A DNA stretch of 64,000 nt, from contig NC_014375.1 of assembly GCF_000144605.1 (NCBI RefSeq), positions 1,488,001 through 1,552,000 on the forward strand. The letters are read 5' to 3'. The notes below the pieces were generated by a model. The model made no database searches, had not been told where the DNA came from, and saw only the letters and a program-made list of their open reading frames with translations. Below are positions 35,271 through 44,168 of the stretch, one piece after another. Source of the stretch: Brevundimonas subvibrioides ATCC 15264 (GTDB lineage: Bacteria > Pseudomonadota > Alphaproteobacteria > Caulobacterales > Caulobacteraceae). Each line of letters begins with the position of its first letter. Positions within the stretch are counted from its first letter, which is position 1. The position numbers and the translations under genes are program-made.

Positions 35271-36025
35271 GCCATATCCCGCCGCTGGACCCGCGCGTCG
35301 CCGCCAAGAAGGGGTTTCGCGAATCCGAGGAACGGCTGAAGCGGTTCTGGAAGGACGCGTCCGTTGCGCCGGACGGAGAGGGCCATGTCGTCCTGCTGGA
35401 CGGGCGGGCCCCCAAGACTCCGGCCCATGCCCGAATGGTCCTGCCGACCGAGGCGGCGGCGCGACTGGTCGCCGACGAGTGGGCGGCCCAGGGCGAGTTC
35501 ATCGAACCGGGCACCATGCCCGCCACCCGGCTGGCGGCCACCGCCATCGACCGGGTCAGCCAGACGCGCGAACCCGTAGCCGACGAGATCGCCTCCTATG
35601 TGGGGTCAGACCTGCTCTGCTACCTGGCTGAACACCCGACCAATCTGGTCGCCGAGCAGGCGCGGGACTGGGCCCCGTGGCGGCACTGGGCGGGGGCCGA
35701 ACTGGGCGTCCATGTCGAGGCCACCCAAGGCATCATCCACCGGCCCCAGCCGCCGGAAACCCTCGCCCGGGTGAAGACCCTGGCGCTCGAGCTGGACGAC
35801 TTCGCCCTGACGGGGCTGGCGACGGCCGTCCCGCTGTTCGGCAGCGCGATCCTGGGACTGGCCGTGCAGCGCGGTGCCCTGTCGGGCGCGGCTGCGTTCG
35901 AGATCAGTCGCCTGGACGAGGCCTTCCAGGAGCGACAGTGGGGCGTCGACGCCGACAATGCCGAACGCACGGAGGCCCGCCGCGCGGAGGCCGCGCTGCT
36001 GGACCGGTGGTTCCGGGCGCTCTAG
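35267..36025 (+). CDS. ATP12-family F1-ATPase assembly chaperone
   Basis: 252 residues. The pattern RFWKDASVAPDGEGHVVLLDGRAPKTPAHARMVLPT at the N-terminus and the helical C-terminal domain (DLLCYLAEHPTNLVAEQARDWAPWRHWAGAELG) are those of ATP12, the chaperone that protects the F1 alpha subunit before assembly in mitochondria. Alphaproteobacterial members are the presumed ancestral form. It is coupled to the HAD gene. No anomalies. Confidence 0.92.
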   Translation: MSHIPPLDPRVAAKKGFRESEERLKRFWKDASVAPDGEGHVVLLDGRAPKTPAHARMVLPTEAAARLVADEWAAQGEFIEPGTMPATRLAATAIDRVSQTREPVADEIASYVGSDLLCYLAEHPTNLVAEQARDWAPWRHWAGAELGVHVEATQGIIHRPQPPETLARVKTLALELDDFALTGLATAVPLFGSAILGLAVQRGALSGAAAFEISRLDEAFQERQWGVDADNAERTEARRAEAALLDRWFRAL

Positions 36026-36329
36026 GGCGTTTGTCGGCTGAGTTGGCGCGGCCGTCGCTCAGGTTCATCACAGCGAGCACAGCGAGGTCACGGAGGACAC
36101 GACGGGACCGAGCGGTAGTCGCGCTCGTCGATCGCTCCTGGCACCGCAACGAGACCGGGGGCGGCGTCGCCGCCGAGCCTCGCTTCGGCGGACGTTGCTC
36201 AGAAGGAAGGGCCCGGCGGTGGTGCCGCAGTCCTGATCCCGTTGTGCTCGCCGTGGCCCGCTGTGGTCGCTGTGATGAACCGCTCGCTGGACATCCCTGC
36301 GTCAACCGGAGCGCTGAGGGTTCTGGCCC
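36026..36329. repeat. Intergenic region with long imperfect inverted repeat
   Basis: This 304-base gap has no supported gene. Its main content is an inverted repeat: GGTTCATCACAGCGA at 36062-36076 is matched by TCGCTGTGATGAACC at 36267-36281 (15 bp perfect), extending imperfectly to 36093 and 36251. The left arm contains short direct repeats (CACAGCGAG, CACAGCGAGG, TCACGGAGG). Such tracts occur as dispersed repeats in several bacterial groups. Confidence 0.7.
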
Positions 36330-38516
36330 CTAGCCGTTCGGCTTCTTCTTGTTCTTGAACGGCTTCTTGTCACCCGCGGGCTTGGCGGCCGGCTTGCCGC
36401 GCGCGTCCTTGGCGGCCCAGGGGCGGTCGCCGCCCTTGGGTTTGCCCTTCCACGGCTTTTCGCCGGGGGCTGAGGGCGTGGCATCCGAGGCCGGAGTCCA
36501 AGGGGTCTTCGGACGATCCGGGTCGTCCCGCTTGACCCACGGCTTCTTGCCCTCGGGCGTCGGGGCGTCGGCTGTGCGTTTCACCCAGGGCTTCTTCGCC
36601 GGGGCGTCACCGGTCTCGACCTTGCCGGCCCAGGGCGTGCGCTCGACCGCTTCGGGATTGTCGCGTTTGACCCAGGGCTTCTTCTCGCCGGTCGGAGCGC
36701 CCTCGCGCTTGACCCACGGCTTCTTCTCGAAGGGCGGCTTGTCGCCACGGGGTGCGCGGTCGCCCTCGGTCTTGTTGGCCCAGGGCTTGCGCTCGGCGCG
36801 CTCCGGGCGCTCGCCGCCGACGGGCGTCTTGTCCCAGCGGCTGGCGGGGCGCTCCTTGGGCCCGGGCGCGACGGCGTCCTGAACGGTCACGCCGTCCTCC
36901 GTCGAGGCGGCCACGGCGGCCTTGAACTTGGCCTTGGCCTCCTTGGTGATCTCGAACTTGGTCTCGCGGTCGAAGATCTTGATCGAGCCGATGTCGCGCT
37001 TGGTCACATGGCCGATGCGGCAGATGGTGGGCAGCAGCCATTTCGGGTCGGCGTTCTTGTCGCGGCCGATGTTGATGCGGAACCAGGCCATCTCGCCGCC
37101 GCGGGCGAAGTCCTGGAACGGGGCGTCGGTCTGGCCGCGGTCGTTCTTTCCGGTCTCCTGCTGTCGCTTCATGCGGTCGTCGTCATAGACGTCTTCCGGC
37201 GCGGGCAGCTTCTGGCGATAGAGGCGGATCAGAGAGGCGGCGACCTGTTCGGGCGTGGTGCGCTCCAGCAGCAGACGGCCCAGTTCCAGCGCCTCGGCGT
37301 CCTCGACGGGGGCGGTCAGGGCCGGGTCGGCCAGCAGGCGTTCGCGGTCCTTCTCCAGGATCATCTCGGCGCTCGGCGGTCCCGACCATTCGGCGACGAT
37401 CGCGGCCGACTGCAGCATCAGCTCGACCTTGCGGCGGCGGGTGTAGCTGACCAGCAGGACGGAGACGCCCTTCTTGCCGGCGCGCCCGGTGCGGCCCGAA
37501 CGGTGCAGCAGGCCGGCCTTGTTGACCGGGATCTCGGCGTGGATGACCAGACCCAGATCGGGCAGGTCCAGACCGCGAGCAGCCACGTCGGTGGCGACGC
37601 AGACGCGGGCATGGCCGTCGCGCAGGGCCTGCAGCGCCTCGGAACGGGCGCTCTGGGTCAGTTCACCGGACAGGCCGACGACCGAGAAGCCGCGCTCGCG
37701 CAGGGAGGCGGTCAGGTGCTTCACCCGCTCGCGCGTGTTGGCGAACACCAGGGCGCCGGGAGCCTCGAAGTACCGGAGCACGTTGACGACCGCGAGTTCG
37801 ATCTCGTTGGGGGCGCAACGGATGGCCTTGTATTCGATGTCGGCGTGGGACTTGTTGCCGGCGACGGTGTCGATGCGGATCGCGTCGCGCTGGTAGGTCT
37901 TGGCCAGCTGGACGATGTCGCGGGCCAGGGTGGCACTGAACATCAGGGTGCGGCGGGTCGGCGGCGCGGCGTCGAGGATGAAGGTCAGGTCTTCCTGGAA
38001 GCCCATGTCCAGCATCTCGTCGGCCTCGTCGAGGACGACGGCGCGGGCCTCGGACAGGTCCAGCGCGCCGCGCTCCAGGTGATCGCGCAGACGGCCGGGC
38101 GTGCCGACGACGATGTGGGCTCCGCGCTCGAGCGCCCGACGCTCGACCTTGGGGTCCATGCCGCCGACGCAGGAGACGATGCGCGCTCCGGTCTGGGCAT
38201 AGAGCCAGGTCAGCTCGCTGGCGACCTGCTGGGCCAGTTCGCGGGTGGGGGCGATGACGAGGGCCAGGGGCGCGCCGAAGTCGGTAAACCGCTCGGCCTC
38301 GCCCAGCAGGGTGGGGGCGAGCGCCAGGCCGAAGGCGACCGTCTTGCCCGACCCGGTCTGGGCCGAGACCAGAAGGTCGCGTCCGCTTTCGGCATCGACG
38401 CTGCCGTCCTCCGACAGGGCGGCTTCCAGCACGGCGGCCTGGACAGGCGTCGGCTCGGCATAGCCGCGTTCGGAGAGGGCGCGGTCGAGCGCGGGATGAC
38501 TGGCGGGGAAGGGCAT
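36330..38516 (-). CDS. DEAD-box RNA helicase with DbpA-type RNA-binding domain and KPWVKR-repeat tail
   Basis: 728 residues from ATG 38516. Helicase motifs in order: Q-motif region PTPVQAAVL, motif I AQTGSGKT, Ia PTRELAQQ, Ib TPGRL, II LDEADEML, III SATL, IV VFANTRE, V ATDVAARGLD, VI HRSGRTGRAGKKG. After the core lies a DbpA RNA-binding domain (AWFRINIGRDKNADPKWLLPTICRIG, about residues 475-545), which in E. coli DbpA targets 23S rRNA. The last 170 residues are a Lys/Pro/Trp-rich repeat tail. Probable role: ribosome assembly or RNA turnover. Divergent from the caspase-like gene. Confidence 0.93.
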   Translation of the reverse strand: MPFPASHPALDRALSERGYAEPTPVQAAVLEAALSEDGSVDAESGRDLLVSAQTGSGKTVAFGLALAPTLLGEAERFTDFGAPLALVIAPTRELAQQVASELTWLYAQTGARIVSCVGGMDPKVERRALERGAHIVVGTPGRLRDHLERGALDLSEARAVVLDEADEMLDMGFQEDLTFILDAAPPTRRTLMFSATLARDIVQLAKTYQRDAIRIDTVAGNKSHADIEYKAIRCAPNEIELAVVNVLRYFEAPGALVFANTRERVKHLTASLRERGFSVVGLSGELTQSARSEALQALRDGHARVCVATDVAARGLDLPDLGLVIHAEIPVNKAGLLHRSGRTGRAGKKGVSVLLVSYTRRRKVELMLQSAAIVAEWSGPPSAEMILEKDRERLLADPALTAPVEDAEALELGRLLLERTTPEQVAASLIRLYRQKLPAPEDVYDDDRMKRQQETGKNDRGQTDAPFQDFARGGEMAWFRINIGRDKNADPKWLLPTICRIGHVTKRDIGSIKIFDRETKFEITKEAKAKFKAAVAASTEDGVTVQDAVAPGPKERPASRWDKTPVGGERPERAERKPWANKTEGDRAPRGDKPPFEKKPWVKREGAPTGEKKPWVKRDNPEAVERTPWAGKVETGDAPAKKPWVKRTADAPTPEGKKPWVKRDDPDRPKTPWTPASDATPSAPGEKPWKGKPKGGDRPWAAKDARGKPAAKPAGDKKPFKNKKKPNG

Positions 38517-38718
38517 ATGAATTCCGTAGTGCGCTTCGCCCGGATTGGCGAGGCGTGAGCGTCTTTGGGTCGTTTCGGGAGGGCGGGGCGTATGCTCCCC
38601 GATCAAGGCCGAATGGTGGTGGTGGCCGAAAGATGTCGGAATCTGACCCCGGTTACGCGACGGGATGACAGCGAAGCTTCCCACGGGCAGTGTGCCGCCG
38701 GTATTCGGGGGAATCTTT

Positions 38719-41100
38719 ATGCGCAAGCTTCTGTTTTCGACGGTCCTTTCGGTCAGCCTCGCGGGTGGACCGCTGTTGACCGGGCCGGTCTGGGCCCAGA
38801 CCCAGCTGCGGCCGGGCGGACAGGTGCAGGGCGAGCTGGCGCGCGGCGACGACCAGCTGGACTCGGGCGAGTTCATCGACGTCTACGAGGTTCAGGGTCG
38901 CGCGGGTCAGCCTCTGGCGGTGACGATGCGCTCGGACGACTTCGACACCTATCTGATGGTGCGCGGGCCCGGCGACTTCGAGGAAGACAACGACGACGGC
39001 GGCGACGACGGCACCAACTCCATGCTGGACGTGCGTCTGCCGGTCGACGGCACCTACCGGATCACGGCCACCAGCTACGAGTCCGGCGAAAGCGGTCGCT
39101 ATTCCATCAGCCTGGGGACCGGCGGTGGCAACGGCCCGCGGGGCGGCGGCGGTGGAAACACGGGGGGCAACGCAGGCGGCGGTGTCCTGTCGGCCGATCG
39201 CCCGGCCTCCGGCGCGCTCGCGTCGGGCGACCGCACCCTGTCGACCGGAGAGTTCGCCGATGCGTGGAGTTTCCCGGTCCGGCGTGGCCAGACCTATTCG
39301 GTCAGCCTGAACGCCAGCGACTTCGATCCCTATCTGATCCTGCGCGGACCAGGCGGGCTGTCGGAGGACAACGACGACGACACCGGCCAGCGCGGGACCC
39401 GCAACAGCCGGATCCGCTTCACCGCGCCCGCCGACGGGACAGTCAACGTCTCGGCTACCAGCTTCGAAAGCGGCGAGACCGGCCGCTACCAGATCGCGCT
39501 GGAGGAAGGCGGACGGGGATCTTCGACCGGGCAGGGACGTCCGCCGCAGGGGGCCTATCAGCCGCCCGAGCGTCCGGTGCAGGGGGCCATCACGGTCGGC
39601 CAGACGGTGAACGGCTCGCTGGCGCGCGGCGACCGCCAGCTGGACTCGGGCGAATACATCGACACCTACACCGTGCGCGGACGCCGGGGGCAGCAGCTGG
39701 ACCTGCGCCTGACCGGCAACGGCTTCGACCCCTACCTCGCCATCCAGGGGCCCGGCGGGCTGTCGGAGTTCAACGATGACGACTCCGAGGGCGACGGCCT
39801 GAACAGCCGACTGTTCGTGACCCTGCCGGCCGATGGCGAATACCGGATCACGGCCACCAGCTACGAGGCCGGGGAGGCCGGCGACTATCGCCTGAGCGTC
39901 GTGCCGGCGACCGGCCGCCAGCAGGCCGGACGGCCGCAGCAGGACAGCTATGTCGAGAACGATCGCGGCCGCCAGGATGTGGCCGGCGGCACGATCCGGG
40001 TCGGCGATACCGTCGGCGGCAGCCTGCAGTCGGGCGACGATCAGCTGGACAGCGGCGAATACGTCGACACCTTCACCTTCCGGGGCCAGCGCGGCCAGCG
40101 GGTGGCGGCCGAGCTGACGTCCTCGGCCTTCGACGCCTATGTCCTGCTGACCACGCCCTCGGGCGAGCAGCTGGAGAACGACGACGGCGAGGACGGCACC
40201 AACAGCCGCCTGGACACCGTCCTGTCGGAAGACGGCGAATACACGGTGGCGGTTACCAGCTATCAGCCCGGCGAGACGGGATCCTACCGGTTCAGCGTGA
40301 CGCCCAGCATGGGATCGCAGCGCCAGGCGGCGGTTCAGGGTGGCCCGCGGGTGTTCGCCATCATGGTCGGCATCTCCGACTACGGCGATGAGGCCAACAA
40401 CCTGCCCTACACCGACGAGGACGCCGAGAAACTGGCCGAGACACTGGACCGCGAGGGCGTCCTGAACGCCTCCAGCGTGGTCCTGACCAATGCCGAGGCG
40501 ACGGTGGCGGGCGTGCGTCGCGCCTTCACCGAGGTCGCGCGCGAGGCCGGGCCCGACGACATGTTCCTGTTCTTCTTCTCTGGCCACGGCAGCCAGGAAG
40601 ATTCGGTCACCAGTGCCCAGGAACCCGACGGTCGCACCGAGTCCATCATCCTGACCGACGGAGAGATCACGGACACCGAAATGGCGCGGCTGTTCAACAG
40701 CCTGGATACCCGGCTGTCGCTGCTGGTGCTGGACAGCTGTTTCTCGGGCGGCTTTGCGCGGAACGTCGTCGATCGGCCGGGAGTCATGGGCCTGTTCAGC
40801 TCCGAAGAGGACCTGACCAGCGCGGTGGCCGACAAGTTCGAGGCCGGTGGATACCTGTCCCACTTCCTGCGCGCGGGGTTGGCGGGTGAAGGCGACGGCG
40901 ACGGCGACGGGGCGGTGACCGCCGGCGAACTGGCCACCTATCTGCGGGCCCAGTTCGTGGCCGAGGTTCAGGGCGTCGAGTCCGAGACCATGGAAGGCCA
41001 GCGCAATTACCAGAACCTGGTCATCGACCGGGGCGGGGTGCAGATCGACGATATCGTGGTGCGGCTGGCGTCCAACGGCTCGTATCGCGGCGGACTCTGA
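38719..41100 (+). CDS. Secreted caspase-like (peptidase C14) protein with four PPC domains
   Basis: 793 residues. A signal peptide (MRKLLFSTVLSVSLAGG..., cleavage after VWA near residue 26) is followed by four pre-peptidase C-terminal (PPC) domains starting near residues 35, 155, 290 and 428. Each has the pattern GDDQLDSGEFIDVYEV...GTYRITATSYESGESGRYSI. A Gly-rich linker lies between PPC1 and PPC2. The C-terminal caspase domain (about 543-793) has the dyad His623 (FFSGHGS) and Cys674 (LDSCFSGG), so it should be active. An EF-hand-like loop, D726-x-D728-x-D730-G...E737, interrupts it before the last helix. Exported location inferred. ATG 38719 starts the signal peptide. Confidence 0.9.
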   Translation: MRKLLFSTVLSVSLAGGPLLTGPVWAQTQLRPGGQVQGELARGDDQLDSGEFIDVYEVQGRAGQPLAVTMRSDDFDTYLMVRGPGDFEEDNDDGGDDGTNSMLDVRLPVDGTYRITATSYESGESGRYSISLGTGGGNGPRGGGGGNTGGNAGGGVLSADRPASGALASGDRTLSTGEFADAWSFPVRRGQTYSVSLNASDFDPYLILRGPGGLSEDNDDDTGQRGTRNSRIRFTAPADGTVNVSATSFESGETGRYQIALEEGGRGSSTGQGRPPQGAYQPPERPVQGAITVGQTVNGSLARGDRQLDSGEYIDTYTVRGRRGQQLDLRLTGNGFDPYLAIQGPGGLSEFNDDDSEGDGLNSRLFVTLPADGEYRITATSYEAGEAGDYRLSVVPATGRQQAGRPQQDSYVENDRGRQDVAGGTIRVGDTVGGSLQSGDDQLDSGEYVDTFTFRGQRGQRVAAELTSSAFDAYVLLTTPSGEQLENDDGEDGTNSRLDTVLSEDGEYTVAVTSYQPGETGSYRFSVTPSMGSQRQAAVQGGPRVFAIMVGISDYGDEANNLPYTDEDAEKLAETLDREGVLNASSVVLTNAEATVAGVRRAFTEVAREAGPDDMFLFFFSGHGSQEDSVTSAQEPDGRTESIILTDGEITDTEMARLFNSLDTRLSLLVLDSCFSGGFARNVVDRPGVMGLFSSEEDLTSAVADKFEAGGYLSHFLRAGLAGEGDGDGDGAVTAGELATYLRAQFVAEVQGVESETMEGQRNYQNLVIDRGGVQIDDIVVRLASNGSYRGGL

Positions 41101-41118
41101 CGGAGGGCCCGCCGTGGC

Positions 41119-42342
41119 TCAGGCGGCGGGCTCCAGCGCTACCGCCTTCATCGAGACGGCGAGGTCCGTCAGTTTGGCGACATCGACCGGCGTGCGCCGT
41201 CCGATCATCTGTTTGCCGGCCATGAACTCGGGCGGGGCGTTGACCGCCTCGACGCAGACGATGCGGTCTTCGCACAGGTGGAAGACGGCGAACCGGCCGG
41301 TCGCGGGATCGCCGCGCACCACGGTCCGGTCTGCCGCCTGCGGCAGGCCCGCGATCTGAAGCTTCAGGTCGTACTGGTCCGACCAGAACCAGGGCACTTC
41401 CGGCGCGACCTGGGCGCGGCCGACGATCGCGTGCGCGGCCTGTCGGGCCTGCTCGAGGGCGTTGGGCACGCTTTCCAGCCGTAACGTCAGGCCATGGACG
41501 GGCACGGGGCGGACCGTGACGTCGCCGATGGCGTAGATGGACGGATCCGAGGTTCGCGCCGTCTCATCGACGACGATGCCGCCGGAGCCCGCCGGGTCGC
41601 AGGCCAGACCGGCTGCGCGGGCCAGACCGTCGTTGGCCAGGGCCCCGACCCCGACCAGGATGACATCGGCCTCGACCAGTGTACCGTCCGCGAGCCGCAC
41701 GCCGCCGTCCTCGAAGGCCGCGACCTCGACGTCCAGGCGGATGTCGACCCCCTCGGCCCGGTGTCGCGCGGTGAAGAAGGCCGACAGGGGCTCGGACGCG
41801 ACGCGCTTCAGCACCCGGTCCAGCCGCTCCAGCAGAACGACCTCGGCGCCCAGCGCACGCGCCGAGGCCGCCGCTTCCAGCCCGACATAGCCGCCACCGA
41901 CGATCACCAGCCGACGGCCGGGTCCGAGCTGGCCCTTGAGGCGCTCGGCATCAGCCAAGGTGCGAAGCTCGATCAACTCGGACCGGTCCGCGCCCGGGAT
42001 CGGCAGGCGGCGACCCGTCGAGCCGGTGGCCAGGATCAGGGTGTCGTAGGTCTCCACGCTGCCGTCCGACAGGGTGACGGTGCGCGCGGCCGGTGAGACG
42101 GCGGAGACGACGACACCGGTGCGCAGGGTGATGCCCTGTTCGGCGTAATAGCTCTCGGGCCGCAGCAGCAGGGACTCCAGATCCGCCTCGCCCTTCAGCC
42201 AGGCCTTGGACAGGGGCGGGCGCTGGTAGGGGAGCGCGGGCTCGTCGCCCAGCAGGACGATCTCCCCCTCGAAGGCCGAGGCCTTCAGCAGGGCCGCGGC
42301 GGATCCGCCCGCGTGACCGGCACCGACGATGACGACCTTCAT
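41119..42342 (-). CDS. FAD-dependent ferredoxin/rubredoxin reductase family protein
   Basis: 407 residues. An FAD-binding Rossmann motif (VVIVGAGHAGGSAAALL, residues 3-19) is followed by PYQRPPLSKAWL, NAD(P)-binding RRLVIVGGGYVGLEAAASARALG (about 141-163) and the second FAD motif IYAIGDVT. This matches reductases that pass electrons from NAD(P)H to a ferredoxin or rubredoxin partner of oxygenases or P450s. The start is ATG at the right edge of the minus-strand frame. It is the last gene of a four-gene minus-strand operon of aromatic catabolism, and no ferredoxin gene accompanies it. Confidence 0.9.
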   Translation of the reverse strand: MKVVIVGAGHAGGSAAALLKASAFEGEIVLLGDEPALPYQRPPLSKAWLKGEADLESLLLRPESYYAEQGITLRTGVVVSAVSPAARTVTLSDGSVETYDTLILATGSTGRRLPIPGADRSELIELRTLADAERLKGQLGPGRRLVIVGGGYVGLEAAASARALGAEVVLLERLDRVLKRVASEPLSAFFTARHRAEGVDIRLDVEVAAFEDGGVRLADGTLVEADVILVGVGALANDGLARAAGLACDPAGSGGIVVDETARTSDPSIYAIGDVTVRPVPVHGLTLRLESVPNALEQARQAAHAIVGRAQVAPEVPWFWSDQYDLKLQIAGLPQAADRTVVRGDPATGRFAVFHLCEDRIVCVEAVNAPPEFMAGKQMIGRRTPVDVAKLTDLAVSMKAVALEPAA

Positions 42343-42351
42343 GGCTGGGTC

Positions 42352-42981
42352 CTATTCGGCATCCGGCTGACGGTCCGGGTGGGTCTCGGAAAAGGCGGGC
42401 AGGGCCAGGCAGGCGGTCTCGATGGCGGACAGGCGCGGCCAGCGCAGCTCCACGCCGAACCGGCGGGCATTGGCCATCTGGGGCACCAGACAGATGTCGG
42501 CCAGGGTCGGGGTGTCGCCGAAGGCGAAGGGACCGGGCCGATCGGCGGCGAGGGTTTCCAGCGCGTCGAAGCCGCCGGAAATGACCTCGCGTGCCCAGCC
42601 ACGGGTGTCGTCCTGGGTCTGGCCCCGGGCCTGCAGCGCCTTCAGCACCCGCAGGTTCTGGACCGGATGGATGTCGCAGGCGATGACCTGGGCGAAGGCG
42701 CGCACGCGCGCGCGGTCGAGCGGTGCCCCCGGCAGCAGGGGCGGTTCGGGATGGGCCTCGTCCAGATACTCGCAGATGGCCAGGGACTGGGTCAGGACCG
42801 CCCCGTCGTCCAAGACCAGGCTGGGGATCAGGCCCTGCGGATTGACGGCCTTGTAGGCCGGCGACAGCTGCTCGCCCTTGCCCAGGTGCTGGAACCGGGT
42901 CTCGACCGGCAGGCCCTTGAGATGAAGCGCGATGCGGACGCGCCAGGCCGCCGAGGAGCGGAAATAGCCGTGCAGGATCAT
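42352..42981 (-). CDS. maiA: Maleylacetoacetate / maleylpyruvate isomerase (GST zeta class)
   Basis: 209 residues. The zeta-class motif SSAAWRVRIALHLKG (residues 9-23) contains the SSxxWRVRIAL signature of MaiA, and NPQGLIPSLVLDDG and QSLAICEYLDE complete the GST thioredoxin fold. It performs glutathione-dependent cis-trans isomerisation of maleylacetoacetate (tyrosine route) or maleylpyruvate (gentisate route). The neighbouring hydrolase favours one of these; the sequence alone does not settle which. Ten bases separate it from the hydrolase gene. Confidence 0.9.
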   Translation of the reverse strand: MILHGYFRSSAAWRVRIALHLKGLPVETRFQHLGKGEQLSPAYKAVNPQGLIPSLVLDDGAVLTQSLAICEYLDEAHPEPPLLPGAPLDRARVRAFAQVIACDIHPVQNLRVLKALQARGQTQDDTRGWAREVISGGFDALETLAADRPGPFAFGDTPTLADICLVPQMANARRFGVELRWPRLSAIETACLALPAFSETHPDRQPDAE

Positions 42982-42991
42982 GGTCGGAGCC

Positions 42992-43684
42992 TCAGTGCGC
43001 GGCGGGGCCGACGGTGACGGTCAGGGTGCCGAGGCCCTCGATCGCCGCGACGAGCGTGTCGCCGGGCACGACCGGGCCGACGCCCGCGGGCGTGCCGGTG
43101 TAGATCAGGTCGCCCGGCTCGAGCCGGTAGAATTTCGACACATGGGCGATGATCTCGGGCACCGACCAGATTTGGTCGGCCAGGTCGCCCGCCTGACGGG
43201 GCTGGCCGTTGATGCTCAGCGTGATGGACCCGGACGCAGGATCGAAGCCGGCGGCGGGGTGGATCGGCCCCAGCGGCTTGGAGGCTTCCACGTTCTTGGC
43301 GGCATCCCAGGGACGTCCGGCTTCCTTGGCAGCGGCCTGAAGGTCCCGGCGGGTCATGTCGAGGCCGATTGCATAGCCATGGACCAGGGCCAGGGCGTCG
43401 GCGGGGGCCACATCGCGACCGGGCGCGCCGATGGCGACGACCAGCTCGACCTCGTGGTGATAGTCGGCGGTCATGGGCGGATAGGCGATCACGCTGCCGT
43501 CCGGGACCACGGTCTCGGCCCAGGCGGTGAAGAAGAACGGCGGCTTGCGGTCCGGATTTCCGCCCATCTCGCGCGCATGGGCGGCGTAGTTCTGGCCGAT
43601 GCAGAACAGGCGACGCACGGGGAACTGCTCGCCGGTGGTGGTGGGGGCGAGGACGGGCGGGGCGGAGGGGAAGGTCAGGGTCAC
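42992..43684 (-). CDS. Fumarylacetoacetate/fumarylpyruvate hydrolase family protein
   Basis: 230 residues, a FAH-domain enzyme that hydrolyses the C-C bond of a fumaryl-keto acid. The N-terminal motif RLFCIGQNYAAHAREMG is followed by PPFFFTAWAETVV and the metal-binding YHHEVELVVAIG (Glu ligands). GYAIGLDMTRRDLQ and IYTGTPAGVGPV are family motifs. The length matches fumarylpyruvate hydrolase NagK of the gentisate pathway better than the 420-residue tyrosine-pathway enzyme. Overlaps the ABM gene by 4 bases. Confidence 0.88.
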   Translation of the reverse strand: MTLTFPSAPPVLAPTTTGEQFPVRRLFCIGQNYAAHAREMGGNPDRKPPFFFTAWAETVVPDGSVIAYPPMTADYHHEVELVVAIGAPGRDVAPADALALVHGYAIGLDMTRRDLQAAAKEAGRPWDAAKNVEASKPLGPIHPAAGFDPASGSITLSINGQPRQAGDLADQIWSVPEIIAHVSKFYRLEPGDLIYTGTPAGVGPVVPGDTLVAAIEGLGTLTVTVGPAAH

Positions 43685-43986
43685 TGGCTGAAGGCCTCCA
43701 GCACGGTCTCGACATGTTCGACCTGCGGGGGACTGGCGAAATGGGGTCCGACCAGACCGCGCCAGACCTGGAAGGCCTCGCTCTCGCGGAAGTGGACCAT
43801 GTGATCCTCGATCGTGTCCCAGCCGACGACCAGCCGATACTTCCGGGGGTGCTCGACCGAACGGTTCAGGGCCAGGCTGCGGCAGCCCCGCGCACTGCGG
43901 AAACGCGACGCCGCCTCGGCCACCGCCGCCTCGAACTCCGCCTCGTGACCGGGGATGATATCGATCTCGGCGATTTCGTGGATCAC
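43681..43986 (-). CDS. Antibiotic biosynthesis monooxygenase (ABM) domain protein
   Basis: 101 residues, one dimeric alpha/beta-barrel ABM domain: IAEIDIIPGHEAEFEAAVAEA, YRLVVGWDTIEDHMVHFRESEAFQVW, and PQVEHVETVLE. Such small proteins are found as quinone monooxygenases or haem-degrading enzymes, and often in aromatic-degradation operons with unknown role. It is the first gene of the minus-strand operon (ABM-FAH-MaiA-reductase). Confidence 0.85.
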   Translation of the reverse strand: MIHEIAEIDIIPGHEAEFEAAVAEAASRFRSARGCRSLALNRSVEHPRKYRLVVGWDTIEDHMVHFRESEAFQVWRGLVGPHFASPPQVEHVETVLEAFSQ

Positions 43987-44068
43987 GGTCGGGCCCCTTG
44001 CATGACGGTTCGCAAGGACAGCAGGTCGCTGGCTTGCGGCGCTTCGGGTTCTAGAGCGGAAAGAGGCT

Positions 44069-44098
44069 GGATGCGACAGGGATCGAACCCGTCAGCCC
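44069..44098 (-). pseudogene. Remnant of a tRNA 3' end
   Basis: GGATGCGACAGGGATCGAACCCGT at 44069-44092 is the T-arm and acceptor 3' strand of a tRNA in minus orientation, matching the tRNA-Val gene at 44580-44603 in 22 of 24 bases. Upstream sequence does not form the D or anticodon arms, and CCA is replaced by GCC. It is a decayed tRNA or an old attachment-site copy. Confidence 0.55.
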
Positions 44099-44168
44099 GC
44101 GATGTAACGGAGCCGGCCTGCCTCGGTCGGTGACCGCGGGGCGCTACAGCCGAAACGCGACGCCGCGG

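Noticed and set aside
44069..44160. Functional second tRNA or two-piece tmRNA acceptor at the remnant
   Set aside because: No 5' acceptor strand, no D-arm or anticodon arm, and CCA is replaced by GCC; only a 3' remnant is supported.
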